Part shown: one piece after another, positions 22,645 to 36,800 of the stretch | Position numbering within the stretch: the stretch's first letter is position 1 | How the letters are laid out: the number at the start of each line of letters is the position of its first letter | Assembly (NCBI GenBank): GCA_005406025.1 | Contig: BGZK01001614.1 | Location: 1-64,000 of the forward strand | Origin: Eumeta japonica | Lineage: Eukaryota > Arthropoda > Insecta > Lepidoptera > Psychidae | DNA: 64,000 bases | Direction: 5' to 3' | Made by a program: the position numbers and the translations under genes | Notes under the pieces: generated by a model | Database searches by the model: none | Seen by the model: the letters and a program-made list of their open reading frames with translations, nothing else | Told to the model about the DNA's origin: nothing

Positions 22645-23277
22645 TGTAACGGCGATTTCGGCTATCGCCGCGTAAGCCCGCACCCGGATTGCCTCTCTTC
22701 ACGATGCGCACGCTTCTTTCTATGGTCGGCGGATTTCTTGCAGTGTGGCGGCGTGGTCAATAATGGACAGCGTTTTCTTTCAGACTTTATTAAGCCGAGC
22801 TTCACAAGATGACGGTTGGCTAGCAACTGTGTCGGATGCACCACTCCCACTGCATTTTATAGGTGGTGCATCCGTTGCACATGTGAGTTGCATACATTTT
22901 AATTGGGAGGCGTGGCCATGCACTTAATTGTCAGAAATGCATTGGCGCCACTAGCGCCAGAGACACCGATTAGCGGCCGTGCCGTAACGACGGCCGCTTT
23001 TAAGGCCTATCATTGGTCCTCCCCACCAAAGCACGATTTCGTATGCAACTCACACGCACATTACATTTCAGATGTTTTAATTATCAATACAAAATTCTAA
23101 TAAAAACAAACAAATATTTTCCTTAAAAACTAGTCCCTACCCGGGTGATTAAAAAACTATGAACAAAAACTCTTTAATAATATACATAGAACACACACAA
23201 ATATAAAACACTTTTAAGCCCGTATAAGACACAATACAATTTTTAAATTTACATTAATTGCGCGGCTGTCCGTAACA
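22645..23277 (-). repeat. 5' LTR of BEL/Pao element
   Basis: It is 633 bp with proper TG...CA ends in sense orientation. It should hold the promoter and polyadenylation signals of the element. The internal side is followed by the probable tRNA-type primer-binding site (22625-22642). Confidence 0.95.
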
Positions 23278-23282
23278 ATAAA

Positions 23283-24894
23283 CATTCTTTAAAGGAAACG
23301 AAATAAACGTAGCAGTAAAAATAATTGGTTTGGCTTTTATTTAAGTACAATACTAAAATAATCAATAGACAGAATAATAGGTAAAGCGTCACTTCTATGA
23401 CTCGTTACTCCTAACCGCAAGCCCCACACAAACTTAACCCATATGTACGCCAATGACATGCTCATTTTATTGGCGTCGCCTGTTCTAGTACTTTAGTTCA
23501 TATTACATTAATGTCCCAGTTCTAATTATATTTTTTCATTCGTTTCCGCCAGCAGCCCAGACTGCGTAAACATAACGACTTCCTTTTTCTTTTACATTGA
23601 CTGATTACGATAATTTATCATGATTTTGATCGCTATCTCAATCTTAATTCCGGTGCCTGTCCTGTTTTCGATGTTAATTTGTATCGTTCTCGATTCTGAA
23701 CCCATTTTCGATTTAAGTAGGTTCCAATTTAAGTAGACCCCGCTCCCGCTGTCAATTATCTCTTCGTATTCCAATTCCAATCACGATCTTAATTCTAATT
23801 TTGGTTTAACGGTTAAATATGATTTTGGTCCGATCTCGATTTCGAACCTTCCCGATCTTGATTTTGATTTCCTATTTGCAATTTATATTCTGTTACCAGC
23901 CACTATTCCATTTCGTACGAAGCCGGGCAAAATTGTAGTATAAAAGAAAATTTAATTATGTATTACTTAGGGATAGTGTTGTTTTCTATGAATTAAAGAA
24001 TGGTTATAATATATAACACAAATATACCCATAATGCCAAAGTCAAATATCAATTTATTTTAACCAAGAAGTTTCTTAATAATAAAGTAATTCTTAGCATC
24101 GGTTTAAGAGTTCGATTGAATATTAAAAATACATAGATAGCGTCAAAGATGAATGTTAGTTTTCTTTTCAGATACCTTCTCCTTGGAGAATACAACTTAT
24201 CAGCAATTTCTTATTGGCTTATGCACTCAAAAAAACAACAAAATACACACTCATTTTATACATTATACAACCTCGTTTCCTAAACCTAATTTAGAAAAAC
24301 GCATCTCACCACTTTTCAAAATGGACCTCACTCCATAAAAACTTTCATACAAAATTCAACTCTTATTTAAAGCATATTAAGGCACACATACACACACTAC
24401 TATATACAACAGATGAATATAACTACAAAAGAAATAAAAAATAATGTTTGATTTTTTATGATTATCATGCGATGTATAGAACTAACAAAGAGCCTACCAT
24501 TTTTGTAATCATAGGTTCTGATTATGCATTTATTCTCATCAAGATTGGTCAAAACTTTCTTAAGTAAATAAAAGAAAAAACAGACAAACAGATAGTAACC
24601 TATCATTTGCTCTCACGATATACTAATTTTCATCACGATTTATTAAATAATTTTTAGTTATAAAAGAACATACATGGAGACAGGCAAACAGACAGACAAT
24701 TGACATTGCAAATTGGAAAATTTGACATTGGCTTAAATGTCTGGTTATAATGCCACATTCATCGAAAATAAAACCATTTTGACATTTGACATATTACTTT
24801 CTCCGTGTATGTGTACGTGGTATGATTGCACTGTGTTTATAATTGAAATAGATAATTGGTGATATGAATTATTTATGTGTTAAATTAATGTAAA
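23283..24894. other. Spacer between BEL/Pao element and UFC1, no gene seen
   Basis: It contains a degenerate pyrimidine-rich minisatellite (about 23600-23945) and AT-rich sequence. The last few hundred bases should hold the UFC1 promoter. A repeat fragment rich in ACAGACAGAC lies near 24680-24705. Confidence 0.5.
23600..23945. repeat. Degenerate GATTCTGATCCCG-type minisatellite ending in CGAAGCCGGG
   Basis: Irregular 12-18 bp phrases on the theme TCTCGATTCTGAACCCATTT and TCCCGATCTTGATTTTGAT run across the region and end at TACGAAGCCGGGCAAA. The same composition and ending occur at 59264-59505. Shorter pieces are at 27755-27830, 34530-34600 (reverse) and 59735-59830. Confidence 0.6.
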
Positions 24895-27800
24895 ATGGTT
24901 GACGAAGGAACTAGGAAAACTTTAAGCGGCATTCCATTGTTACAAACTAAAGCTGGTCCAAGGGACAAAGACTTATGGGTAAATAGACTAAAGGAAGAAT
25001 ATCAAGCACTAATTAAGGTGCGTATTTAGCCTGTTTCTAATCTTAAAGTTCTTAAATTAATGGCTTGTCAGGGTTTTTTTTAATGTGTTTAATACTATAC
25101 GTTATTATGTATTTCTTAAAAAAATTAAGATAGTGACATGATATAAAAATTTATCGTTTCTGAGAATTGTTTTAAATAACTTGTTTGTCGTTTTATAGAT
25201 TTCTAAGACCAACTAAAGGATATCCTTAATTGATTACTTGTGGAACCCATATAATGTTTAATCCCTATTGTTGTGCATAAGTCCTCTAAGCCGATGTGCT
25301 TGACTTTTGTCATCAATTTTAAGCAATCAACTTTAATTTAAAGGGATTCGTGTTGCTTAGAATTTATATTTTCAATTTATAGGGCTTATGACAAATTCAT
25401 AAAAAAAGGTTTTCATACTTTTCTGATGTTGGTATTCCAAACAATTGTTCTAAAAGCAATAGTAGTTCAACTAAAAACTGTTAATTTTTAGCAGACCATC
25501 AAATGTTTAGATAACTATCAAATCACTGATAATTCATATAAAATTATTGCTTGATAACCAATCAATGTATTAGGTGTACAACTTTACTTCTGCCGTTTTG
25601 CAATAGATGGCTGTAGCGGTAAGTGGTAGTTTAAATAAATAGATTGTAGATGTCATACAATAAGCTTAGGTATTTGTAAATATAATGCTATCAAAATATT
25701 AGTCGATTTGTGTCTGCATTATAAAGTTATTCTAGATTAAACATGCCAGCTTACGAGCCAAATTCTCATCATTTGCAGAGGTTTTAATTTTCTACTTTAA
25801 TATCAAGAAATCTCCGAGTGAGGCTCATCAAATGCTCTCAAATACCTATGGAGAGGCCGCTATTAGTGAAAAAAACATGCCGATAGTGGTTTCAACTCTT
25901 CAAGTAATTTTGATGTTAAAGACCAGCATGGCGGTGGAAGAGAGAAGGTGTTCGAAGATGCAAAATTGGAGGCATTACTTGACCATGACTTGTGTCAAAC
26001 GCAACAAAAATTGGCAGGTTCATTGGGAGTGAACAAGCCATTTCGAAATGCCTGAAAGTCATGGGAATGATTCAGAAACAAGGACATTGGGTGCCATATA
26101 AGTTGAAGCCGAGAGATGTTGAACGTTTGTTTGCTTGTGAACAGCTGCTTCTGAGGCAAAGCCAGAGGGGATTTTAGCATCGCATTGTGTTTGGGGATGA
26201 AAAATGGGTTCATTACGATAATCCTAAGCCCAGAAAATCATGGGGATATCCTGGCCATGCTTCCACGTCGACGGCCAAACCGAATATTCTCGGTTCCAAG
26301 GTCATGTTCAGTATTTGGTGGGTCCAGCTCGGTGTAGTGATAAAATGATTTTACAGCATGACAATGCTCGACCCCATGTTGCGAAAGTGGTCAAGACATA
26401 CTTGGAAACATGTATGTCATGGGAAGTCTTACCCCACCCGCCATATTCTCTAAACATTGCTCCCTCGGACTATTACTTGTTTCGATCAATGGTCCACTGC
26501 CGGTCTGACCAGCACTTCCGGTCTTAAGAAGAAGTAAAAAATTGAAAAGATTCATGGATCACTTTAAAAGACGACCAGTTTTTCAACGCTGAATTCATAC
26601 GCTGCCCGAAAGATGGGAGAAAGTAGCGGCCAGCGATGGACAATACTTTGAATCATAAATGTATAACCAGTTTTTTATAATAAAGCCTCGAATTTCGGAA
26701 AAAAATGGCAGAAGCAAAGTTGTACACCTAATAATTGTTTGATTGATGGTGGATGGTGAAATATTAGACCTTAGTAAGGGTTTGTAACCATATTCAAGAT
26801 AATGTTGTACATAATTTAAAAATTCATGATGAAGCTTAGTATAATATAATAAACTTATTACAATATTAAAGGTTATTTATAGGAGTTTTAAACAGGTATT
26901 AAACATAGACATCTATGACAAAAATGTATATTTTTAATTTTTCCTTAATACTTTTTTTTTTTCTGTAACCTGGCGATCTGTGTTAACACAATGAGCCATT
27001 CAGTTGGGGTTTATTATATCTTTATTAGCAGAGGGGTCTTTTCCCGAATCCCATCATCAGCTGTTTTCCATAATACTATTTAAAAAAAATTTTGTGTAAA
27101 AAAACCAAAGATGTCAATAATTAGATTTATATGTAAAATAGTATCACAAATCTATTCTATTAATCTTTTGAGGGTGTCATTATAAAGCTCCTTCCTCCCC
27201 TCACACAGCAACTGATTTGGATAACCTTATGAATGCGGCACTTAATCGCAGACTTAATAAAATCCACTAAAATGCTAATGTTTACTATGTTACTGTATTA
27301 TTTTTTTACGATTTCCAATTAGACTCTTAATACACATTAAATACTCACATTAGTTAGTCTTTATATTTTTTAATGGCAATATAATAAGAATGTTGCATTT
27401 CTTCACATAATTCACTTCACGTCAATTCGATAAAATACACTGGTTCTTTGCAAAAACCAGATAACTCTGTCGTAACATCATTATAGGTTTCATAAATTCA
27501 TATCTACGGTAGTAGAACTACATACTTTCAGTAAAAAATTAACACAACATAACCATGAAAATTGCTAATGGTACACATACACTATACTTCCCGTGTGATA
27601 AAAACTCTTGATTATAGTTGTGCTTAGCCGATACAAGTTGTTTATAGTATAAGGAAAATATTTGATATATTTAGCTTAATGTCAATTTGTGTTTGAGAAA
27701 GGAAATGTTATGCACTTAAATAATAATCTTTCAGTTGCAGGTCCGATTATTATTTTCAGTGATCTTCTCAATTTTCATTCTTATCCCAGTTATGCTCTCA

Positions 27801-30800
27801 ATTCTGATCCATCCTTTGACTTCCAGTTATTCTATATATTAGTTACGTGTCTAATGGTACAATACACCTTCTTAAAATAAAAAGTTATCAAATATGAATG
27901 GACTTATTAGATGTCTGAAGAGGAAGTGCCATAGAGTTAAAGCTAGTGTTTTTGCCAGTGTTTACCATGTGTGATATCATCATGTAGATATTGGACAACG
28001 CACACATCCATACACACATACATAACATTTACTGTATGTTCTGCCATTGGGTATAACGCAACCGTGTTATGCTTCACCTTGATTTTTTTTCGATATCATA
28101 CACTATAATTGTTACATTTATTACTCTAGACTGATCCGTCATAACTAAATGTATACCTGAATCTGGTGAGATAAAGTGTTTCCATACTTAAAAAAGAATT
28201 GTGTAAATCGGATCAGTGCTTCTCAAGAGTGCAAAGTAACATATATAGAAATATATATGTTTACATTCTTATTATTTTATATTGTTTATTTTGTAATCAA
28301 TCAAAACACAATCAGTAGCAGTATAAATATCTTTAATAAAATTATTTTTAATGGAATTGTTGTTTTAGTTGAATAAATGCAGGTAAATAGTTTTAGTGAA
28401 TTTGTTACAGTATGTACAAAACAACAAGGCAGCTGACAATGATTGGTTTCGTCTAGAATCTGACAAAACGGGTACCCGGTGGTTTGGAAAATGCTGGTAT
28501 GTCCACAATCTCCTGAAATATGAATTTGATGTTGAATTTGATGTAAGTATTGTTGTAACACTTTTTGTTTTATTAGTGAATTGAAATAGTGCTTGTATAT
28601 TATAATTTTCTATTATTTGTTTTATTTGCTTATACTTCTTACTGCACCTTCATTTGTAAATATAAATATAATGATGTTTATTTATGTACAAAATTATAAA
28701 ACTTTGAAAATGCACACAAATGTATAATTTACTTTTTATAATATTTTATTTTAATTTATAGAATTTGTTTATCTAGTAGAGTAAAAAGAGATACTTGTAG
28801 TCACAATCCAGTGTTAAAAATTTATAAGATAATTGGTTTAATTAAACAAAACATTACTTGTATCGATTTGCAAGTAAGTCACGAATACTCTATTATTTGC
28901 TGATCTACGTCTAAGAAATTGTGAAGCATTTGCATTAAAAAAATACTTCATTTACTAAGGTACAGGCTCCCATGAGTTTTTATAGCATCTTTTTTGAAAA
29001 TCTGAAACCATTTGAAAAATCAATAAGACCTTGTTAAAGCTTCCTTTAAAACTGTCCAACTAGTGGTGTAATTTTTCTTATTTTTTTTTCACTCTCCAAA
29101 AGTCAAATATATTAATCCATTAAATCCTAAAAGGTCAAAAACTTGTCAAAATAAACACAACTGACTACCTTCATGAACTGGTTTTAATTCTAGTCGGGGT
29201 ATTATCCATATTAATATTGTCATGTTTGTAATGAAACAAGTGAATGTTGGTAACAGACTAGTTTTATTTTAAAAAATATACATAGACAATCATACAATTA
29301 TTTTTTTTTTAAAGGTTGACGTTGCACCATAAATATACATGAAACCATATAATAATGCTTACATAGCACAAGAGATGGCGCTACTATTAGCTAAACACGA
29401 ATACTTTTATTATTTTGATACAGAATTATAACAATATTATATTCTCATCCAGTCTTAAAGTTTGTTCAAAGTTTCATGTCCAGATCATTGGAAACTTAAC
29501 TCACAAAACGATGGAAAAATTTATATTGAACAAACAGACAGGGAGGCGAGATAATATTATATGCCTTTCACTAGCTATGTTTAAAGTAGCGACTTCATCA
29601 AAAAGTTAATTCAGAAATTGTATTGTAAAACATATACTGAACAGACAAACAAACAAAAGGGTGTGAGTTAATATTTTAACTATATAATTTTCACCCCCTT
29701 TTGAGCTATGATTAAAGTTTTAAGTTTTAGCTCATTGCCAAGTTAATTTAAAATTGAATACGAACTTCAAATTTTGGGAAAACGGTAAGGATTAGAAAAA
29801 AAAACTCCAAATAAAAATTGTAGAGAACCAAATTTTATAATAAAAATGGTTCTGCTTTTTTTGTTATTATCAAAATTAACCAGGATAGTGTGGCTAGAAA
29901 TTAGGGGATGACAGTAACGGATTATGCAAATCGTAAGTTGCTGAAAAATTGTTGGGGGAAAAATGAAAACTGAAGCACTTAGTGCCATATTTTTCATGTA
30001 TAGAGCAACCCACGCTTTTTTCACAATAATACTAGTATTTTTGTCATTGTTCATTAATATTTTAAGCTTATACCTATTAAGAATAACTTTTCGCTTTTTA
30101 GTTTGATGTGCTTTAAAAGTGTGTTTTTTAAACTATAATTATTTTTCACTTTTTAGTTCGATTGATTGTTAAAAATTTGTAATTTTTAACAATACAACAA
30201 TAGTTGAATTAATAATAAGCCACTTGCTTTCACGCAGACGATATATGAAGAAATTATTCGATCCTAGCGATCTTGACCAGGATAATGAGATAAACCCAAA
30301 TTACTGTATTGTCACTGATTCTTGATAAATGTGCAAAGTTTGAATGAAATTGGTCCGTCCAAAGTGGGACATAATCAAGTCCAAAAGAGTCAGTTACAAA
30401 CAAACAAACCCTGAATTAATGAAAATATAATAACTTTACATGGACACCAATGAAATTTATTATTATTTCATAAATTGACCAAATGTATTTCATTTTTTTT
30501 TACCTCTCATTCCCAAGCAGATATAAAATAATTCATCTGGAGAAATATTTTTTGAGATGGCAACTTTACTTTCACGACCGAGTAAGGTACCTCACGCACA
30601 TGCGCTATATTGTTTCAATGGGCTATGCAATTGTATCTTTGAACATATAATTATATTTATGTGTGGTGTTATATGATCATATATGACTTTTGATTGACGA
30701 AAAACATATTGGAGAATATAGAGGAAGTAAAATAGAAAAAAACTGCCCAAGAAAGATAGAAAATAACAATAATAAATCAATATTAAAACCAATAGAAAGA

Positions 30801-33800
30801 AGGAAGAGGTGTGTAACTAGCGTGCGACAAACTGATATTTTTGTATGTGCCTTAGAAAGAGAGCTTAGATATTTGTTTCATTATAATTTCTGAAAATATA
30901 GTTTGATTGAAGAATAAAAAAACTGGTTTATCCATATTTTAGTAACATTTCTTAGTAAAATTTTAACGTTTCACAATTTAATATGAAGTATTTAAAATAA
31001 AAAGTAGTCTGATTGTTTTTTAATTGAGTGACATTGTAAATGGTTGTAAAAGTAAGGTTGCGAGTTCCGGTTGATCCTCCGTTGCTGTCGGTCGCCTTCG
31101 GTCCAGTCCCCGGGACCACCCGTTTAGTTTAGTGTGTTGCTGCGTGGCAGCGTTCCTTCGAGCCGCGTTCCGTAGCATCGGGCTCCGCGCGTGTACGAGT
31201 GTGTGGGGTACCGCGCAGTGTATATCGCGCGGCGGCATTAAGCTAATAATGCGTCCGTCCCGGTAATATACTCCGGTGACCCTGCCGTCTGCACGCCGAG
31301 CCCGCTCACGGTTTTTACGCCTAGGGAGCGCTCCTGCAGGTTCATACTCCAGGTATCGATCGCAATTTTAGTTGTTTCGCGTGTTTTACACGCGTAAATG
31401 GTTTGCAATTGACTACGTGAGGGCGACCGCATGTTGACCAGCAGCGGCCTTTGGGGACGGGCTCGCTCAACGTCACGGTTAGTGGTCAAACTCTGTTATT
31501 GATGGTCAATCCAGTTCCGAATTTTAAATTCAGTGAGTTACGTTACGATTTTACGTAACGATTATAGGTCATTTTTGTGGGTTTCAATTTTAAATTCAGT
31601 GGTTTAAGGGCCTAAAGCCCTCAACCGGAACCGTTAGATATATAACTCATTTTCGCGGTTTTTTTGCCATCCCCTCCACTACTCGCTTTTTCAAGCGTCG
31701 TCTATCATTAAAACTATTACACATGGTAATAGGTAGTAGTTTTTAGCTATTTTTTGCCTCTTCCCGGGACAACACCGTCACCTATGACGTTATTACGTCG
31801 GGGTAACCCGGAGGGTTTCTTGACCTACGCGCCGTTGGCTCTCCCTGTGCCTTCTGGTCGCTTAGACGAAGCCTAAAGTCTACGGGCTAATGGCAGGCGT
31901 CTTAATGCTTCAGGAGGTTTTTAGTCCATGAGATTCGGACACACCCCGTGCGCCCGGGCGCATGGACTGCCCTTAATAGGTTTTTGCCCCTTTTCCCCTT
32001 CGCACGGAGGGAAATACAAAAAAAAGTAAAGTTGCCATTTTTATAAATATTTTTCTATTTGTTTATTATGAATTATTTTATATCTGCTTGGGAATGACAG
32101 TTAAAAATAAAATCAAATACATATTGTCAATTTATGAAATAATAATTAATTTCGTAGGAAAATTTCATTGAGTAAAGTTGTTTTAGAACTAAAACGAAAA
32201 TTTTTCATTGAATTTAGAAAAAAAAAATGTTTAAAATTTGAATTCATAATTTTCTGAGATGTTAAAATTTTTTTCATGAAATATATCAATATTTATTTCA
32301 GCAACTTATGATTTGTTAAATCTGTTACTGTCATCCCGTAGTTTCTAGCCACATTATCTCGGTTAATTTTGATAACAGTGAAAAAATAAGTATTTTTTTC
32401 TTTATAAAATTGAAAGCTCTACAACTTTTAATTAAATTTTTTTAGTCCTTACCGTTTTCCCAGAATTTGAAAAGAAAATATTATTTTATTATTTCCCATA
32501 GGTGATTTTTAAAAAACTTTCAATTTGTTTTTAGATCTTTCGAAGTAACTTATATAAAAAATTCAAGTATGTATTTCTATCCAATTTGTGCTTAAAGTGA
32601 GTCAATATAAATACTTAGTACTAATATGCTGTGCAGATAGTGATATGTTAGTAATAACATTTTAAATATGATTTTATTATTCTCACACAAAATTCAGATC
32701 AATACAATGAATATACAAGGCTGTTTAGTTTGATACGTGATGGTACAAATTGATAACTATTTCTTCTGTAGAATGGAAAGGTTTATTCTTATCTGCAAAA
32801 ATTTTATTTCTTTCATGTTGATACATAGACCAATCACATCATACAAGATGTTCAATTTACTCCTAATACAATCAAAGTACATGGTGACAATAGCAGCAAA
32901 GGTAGACCCGAGGAGATGGCTAGTGCTTTTATAAAATTAGCTTAAGAGCTACAATAATGTATAACTTATAATGGCAACTCAACAGTGTCAACAATGTCAA
33001 AGGAAAAAATCGCTATTACAACCACATCTATTAAATCGAAATATATTTCAAATTCAAATCAAATCAAATTCAAATTCAAAATATCTTTATTTCGAAGGTA
33101 TAAAATAACACTTGGCATACATCATAATTCTTTGTGCATTTACACTTTACCACTTGTTGTTCGGAAGGCAGTTTTCCCTCAAGAAAAATGAACAAGAAAT
33201 TTAATAGAGCTCTTTACATTTTTTCTCATGTGTAGGCAAAATAAATACATAAAATCATCGATGAATGAAATGGCCTGCTAAGAAGTCGAGCCACTTATGC
33301 CCATCAATATTTGTCTTCTAAATATTTGGAATGTTTGAACTGAGTGATTGTTTAATAATGCTTTTAAATTTATATAAAAGTATATCTTATCCACAGGAAC
33401 TCTATCGAACATGTTCACACAAAGTTCTCTAAATGAATTTGTGACTGCATAGTCGACTAATATGTAAACTTAGTTTATTTTTACTTCTGGTAATGGGTTT
33501 ACGTCAATTACTATTTCGTTTAAAATCTCAAAATTTTTTTATGTGTAATAAATTTTCTATATATAAATTGGAATGTCAGAATTAAGATTGCAATTTCCTT
33601 AAACTTACTTATAAGAAATACACGAGATCAGAGTTTGTAAATAGAGCGAACGAAAATTCCATGAATATCCGCGGCATGTCCCCCGAGCAAGATGCAGTAA
33701 GACAGCGGGCTACGGAAACAGCCAAAGTAAACTAGCAGTTTTGATATTTGATAAATTTCATATTTTTTTGATTGCGCATGTGGCAGATTTGAGCCTTGTC

Positions 33801-36800
33801 GTCAACTTACTGATATTATGATCCAATTGAACTCTTGTTACCTAAAGTAATATCTAGGAATATGACATTCCTAGTAATTACTTTACATAAGTAATGCTAA
33901 ATTCTCCTAGTACATTTACAATTCATAGAGGTATTTACAAAAGTATCCATTAAGGACTTAACCTCTATAAGTCACCCAATGTTATCTGCATATAATATAT
34001 TAATAAAAACCGTTACTGGAAAATATACAAATAAAACTTTTTCAAATCCGCTTTCAATCCGTCATTACTTCTGTGATTATTTTAAATTGTGTTTGATGCA
34101 TTGTTTTCCTGGATTTTGCCTGCAGTTTCGTAAACATAGAACAGATTCTTCAAATTTTTAAACATGGCTAATTATTGCTTGTCTTAGGCATTTCCAAGGG
34201 GTAATCGAGCATGTGCGTCACTAGAGAGTCGGTGGTCATCACTGTCCAATGACACTTGCAACTCTAACCAGTGCGTTGCCGATTACTTATGTAGGAATAT
34301 GATATTTGACGGAGGGGGAATGGGTCACTGGAACTCTCACTCACTGGACAAAATACAACAATGGAAGCTTTTACTTCACGTCTGTATTCTGTGAGGGTAT
34401 GGTATCTCACTAGGCGGTCCGTTTTCGTACTGCTGTGAAATTAACTACGGCTTGGCTCCACCATTAACTTACTGAAGTGCTAATAACAGTGTACAAGGAT
34501 AGAGAGAGGGATAAGGGAAGATCGGCGACGGGACTGAGGTTGGAGTTGATAGCAGAACTAAGATCGGAATCAGAATCGACAGCGAGATGTGAAGCTGGAT
34601 TAAAATAGGTTCAATATCCATTATTATAGAACTTATTCCCTCCCTATCGAATAAATGATTATTCTGGGATATGTGAACAAATTCGCGGCAGTAATATATA
34701 TAATGAAGTTAAAATGAAGTTTTAATATTAATAGATTAATGTTGTCAATATTAAAAGGAAAACTATCACAACTAAGTAGGCTTTACAAGTTAACGAGTAA
34801 TATTCGACCAACTTTTAAAATATGTTTGGAGAAGTAAAAAGCAAAATTTTGTTCAAATTCCAGTGATGATTACTTAGCTAATGTTGTTAATTGTGTAAAA
34901 CGGGTAGTAGATGTAAGTTTATAGACCATGTAAAATTATGGAAATATATAAAATCGTAACACCCTTAACCCGTCCTATGTGGGCGCGTGTTAAAACGTTT
35001 TACCGACGTTAGACATTAAACCGAGAACTCAATTTATAGGTTCATATTAACAAACAAAAAATTCTCTTGGTCCGCATATTTTGAGGAGCACCTACGTAAA
35101 GCTACACTGCTCGTCGCCCAACACGCACTTGGCCGGTTTTATTTTTATGTAAAATCACACTTAAAATGCTTACATATATGTATATACCGTTTTAACAATG
35201 GAGCAAAAACCAAAAGTATATTACAATAACATGTTTCTTGGATGTGAACTTCCGTAATTTATTAATTTTTTTTTATATTATTTGTTAGGATTGCGTCATA
35301 ATATTTCATATTCTGTGTAAAATGTAACTGACTACTTTTTACGGACTAAGCGATACAGCCCTTTAAAGGTGGTACTCCCAAATACATGGACGAACAGGCG
35401 AACAGACGATATAGACTTAGTAATAGGGTCGTATTAGCATGCTTTGGGTACGTAGCACTAACAGGTGTGCGGTGGAGTGGGCGGATCCCGCTTACATTTG
35501 TAGCCAAGCGAAACAAGCTACACGTACATAATGGGTTCGTGCAATATCGCTTACGAATGAAAAGGAACATAGATAAACATTAATGTTTAGATAAAAACTA
35601 AAAAATCTTAAAAATATTACGAAGAAGGTTATAATGTACAACCTCCACATTATATTTTTAATCTCTAACGACTAAACCATAACGATTTGACATGACATTT
35701 GATATAAGATTTGACAAATGTTTTATTTTGTTGTACATAATTTATCTTTTATTTGCACCGTTATCTTTTACGCGTCAGCCGAAAAGAACCAGAATCTCGA
35801 AGTGACTGAAACAGGCGTAGAATTCATATCACCATTCTCTCTTGGTATACAGTTTTTTGTTGCTATAAATAATACGTCTCCAGAAGATGATTACGATGTA
35901 GAAGTCACGCCTAAAAAATGTTGTATAAACATCGTTGATGGTAGAAGAGATTGTGAAGTTTTGAATTTAGTAGGAGGACGTATGGAAAACATAGCGAAAG
36001 GGGCAGTAGAAACTGTTATATTAGTCGCACCCACCGTAGATCCGTTCGAAAGAGTAGGTTCTTGTATATTCTATCTCGATTCTAACGTTCCTGAAAATCC
36101 TTTAGATTTTATGAGAGACGAGATTACAGTCAACTTCGATACCAGATTAACATCAAACAGAAGCACATTGATAAGAACGTTTTTGCATAAAAATGTTGCA
36201 AAATGTCGTGATCCCGATGCGGATCCATTGAACCATTGCAGACCCGTGAATTGTGAAACTTTCTACAACGGTCAAATTTCTTATTACGATAACAGAAGTA
36301 AAAGATGCACTAATGTACCAAATTGTATCGATCACGTCGACGAAGAAACTTCGAATCTTTTTTATGATCCAAACACTAATGTATGCGTAGGACAGTTGAC
36401 CCGAGAGGATATAGACAAGCTTAAAGGCTTATGTAACACCACCAAAAATATAACGGAAGTTCTGCTTAGAGCTCAAAATTATTTGAATGGCGTAATAGAT
36501 CCTCCGATAATGATGAGTCTTAGACAAAACATTTCCTCATTTAAAGATGATTTGCAGTCTTCTAATAGTTTGAGATTTTTTACAGTCCTTACGTCGTGCG
36601 ATGATAATTTCTGGTTGTTAAGTTTCACATTAATCTTACAGTTCATGTTAATACTCGTTATGGTCTACTGCCTTTTAAGATGCTGTCATTGCAACAAAAT
36701 TTGTAAGTGCAAAACGAAACCGGGAACAAGTATAACGTCTCCTTTGATGAGCGTTGATTCGCTTCATAGAACTAATTATCAATCATCAGGTAATACGCCG

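Larger units (their letters stand above)
15826..23277 (-). mobile_element. BEL/Pao LTR retrotransposon, near complete
   Basis: LTRs at 22645-23277 (5') and 15826-16463 (3') flank a minus-strand internal region. It encodes a Gag-like DUF1759 domain, CCHC knuckles, a DUF1758-type aspartic protease, a BEL-type RT (YVDD), RNase H, an H2C2 plus DDE integrase and a DUF5641-like C terminus, the diagnostic BEL/Pao order. A perfect ATAAA 5-bp duplication flanks it (15821-15825 and 23278-23282). Plus-strand bases 22625-22642 end in ACCA and read like a tRNA 3' end, so their complement is the likely primer-binding site, two bases inside the 5' LTR. A polypurine tract (GAGGGGGAGAA on the minus strand) abuts the 3' LTR. 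It is more GC-rich than its surroundings. The LTRs are nearly identical, so the insertion is recent, yet the coding frames are broken about eight times. Confidence 0.96.

Noticed and set aside
31020..31489. Two short minus-strand ORFs in the GC-rich island
   Set aside because: Short, Arg-rich frames expected from GC-rich non-coding sequence; no motif, and the element-like 3' tail argues for the other strand.
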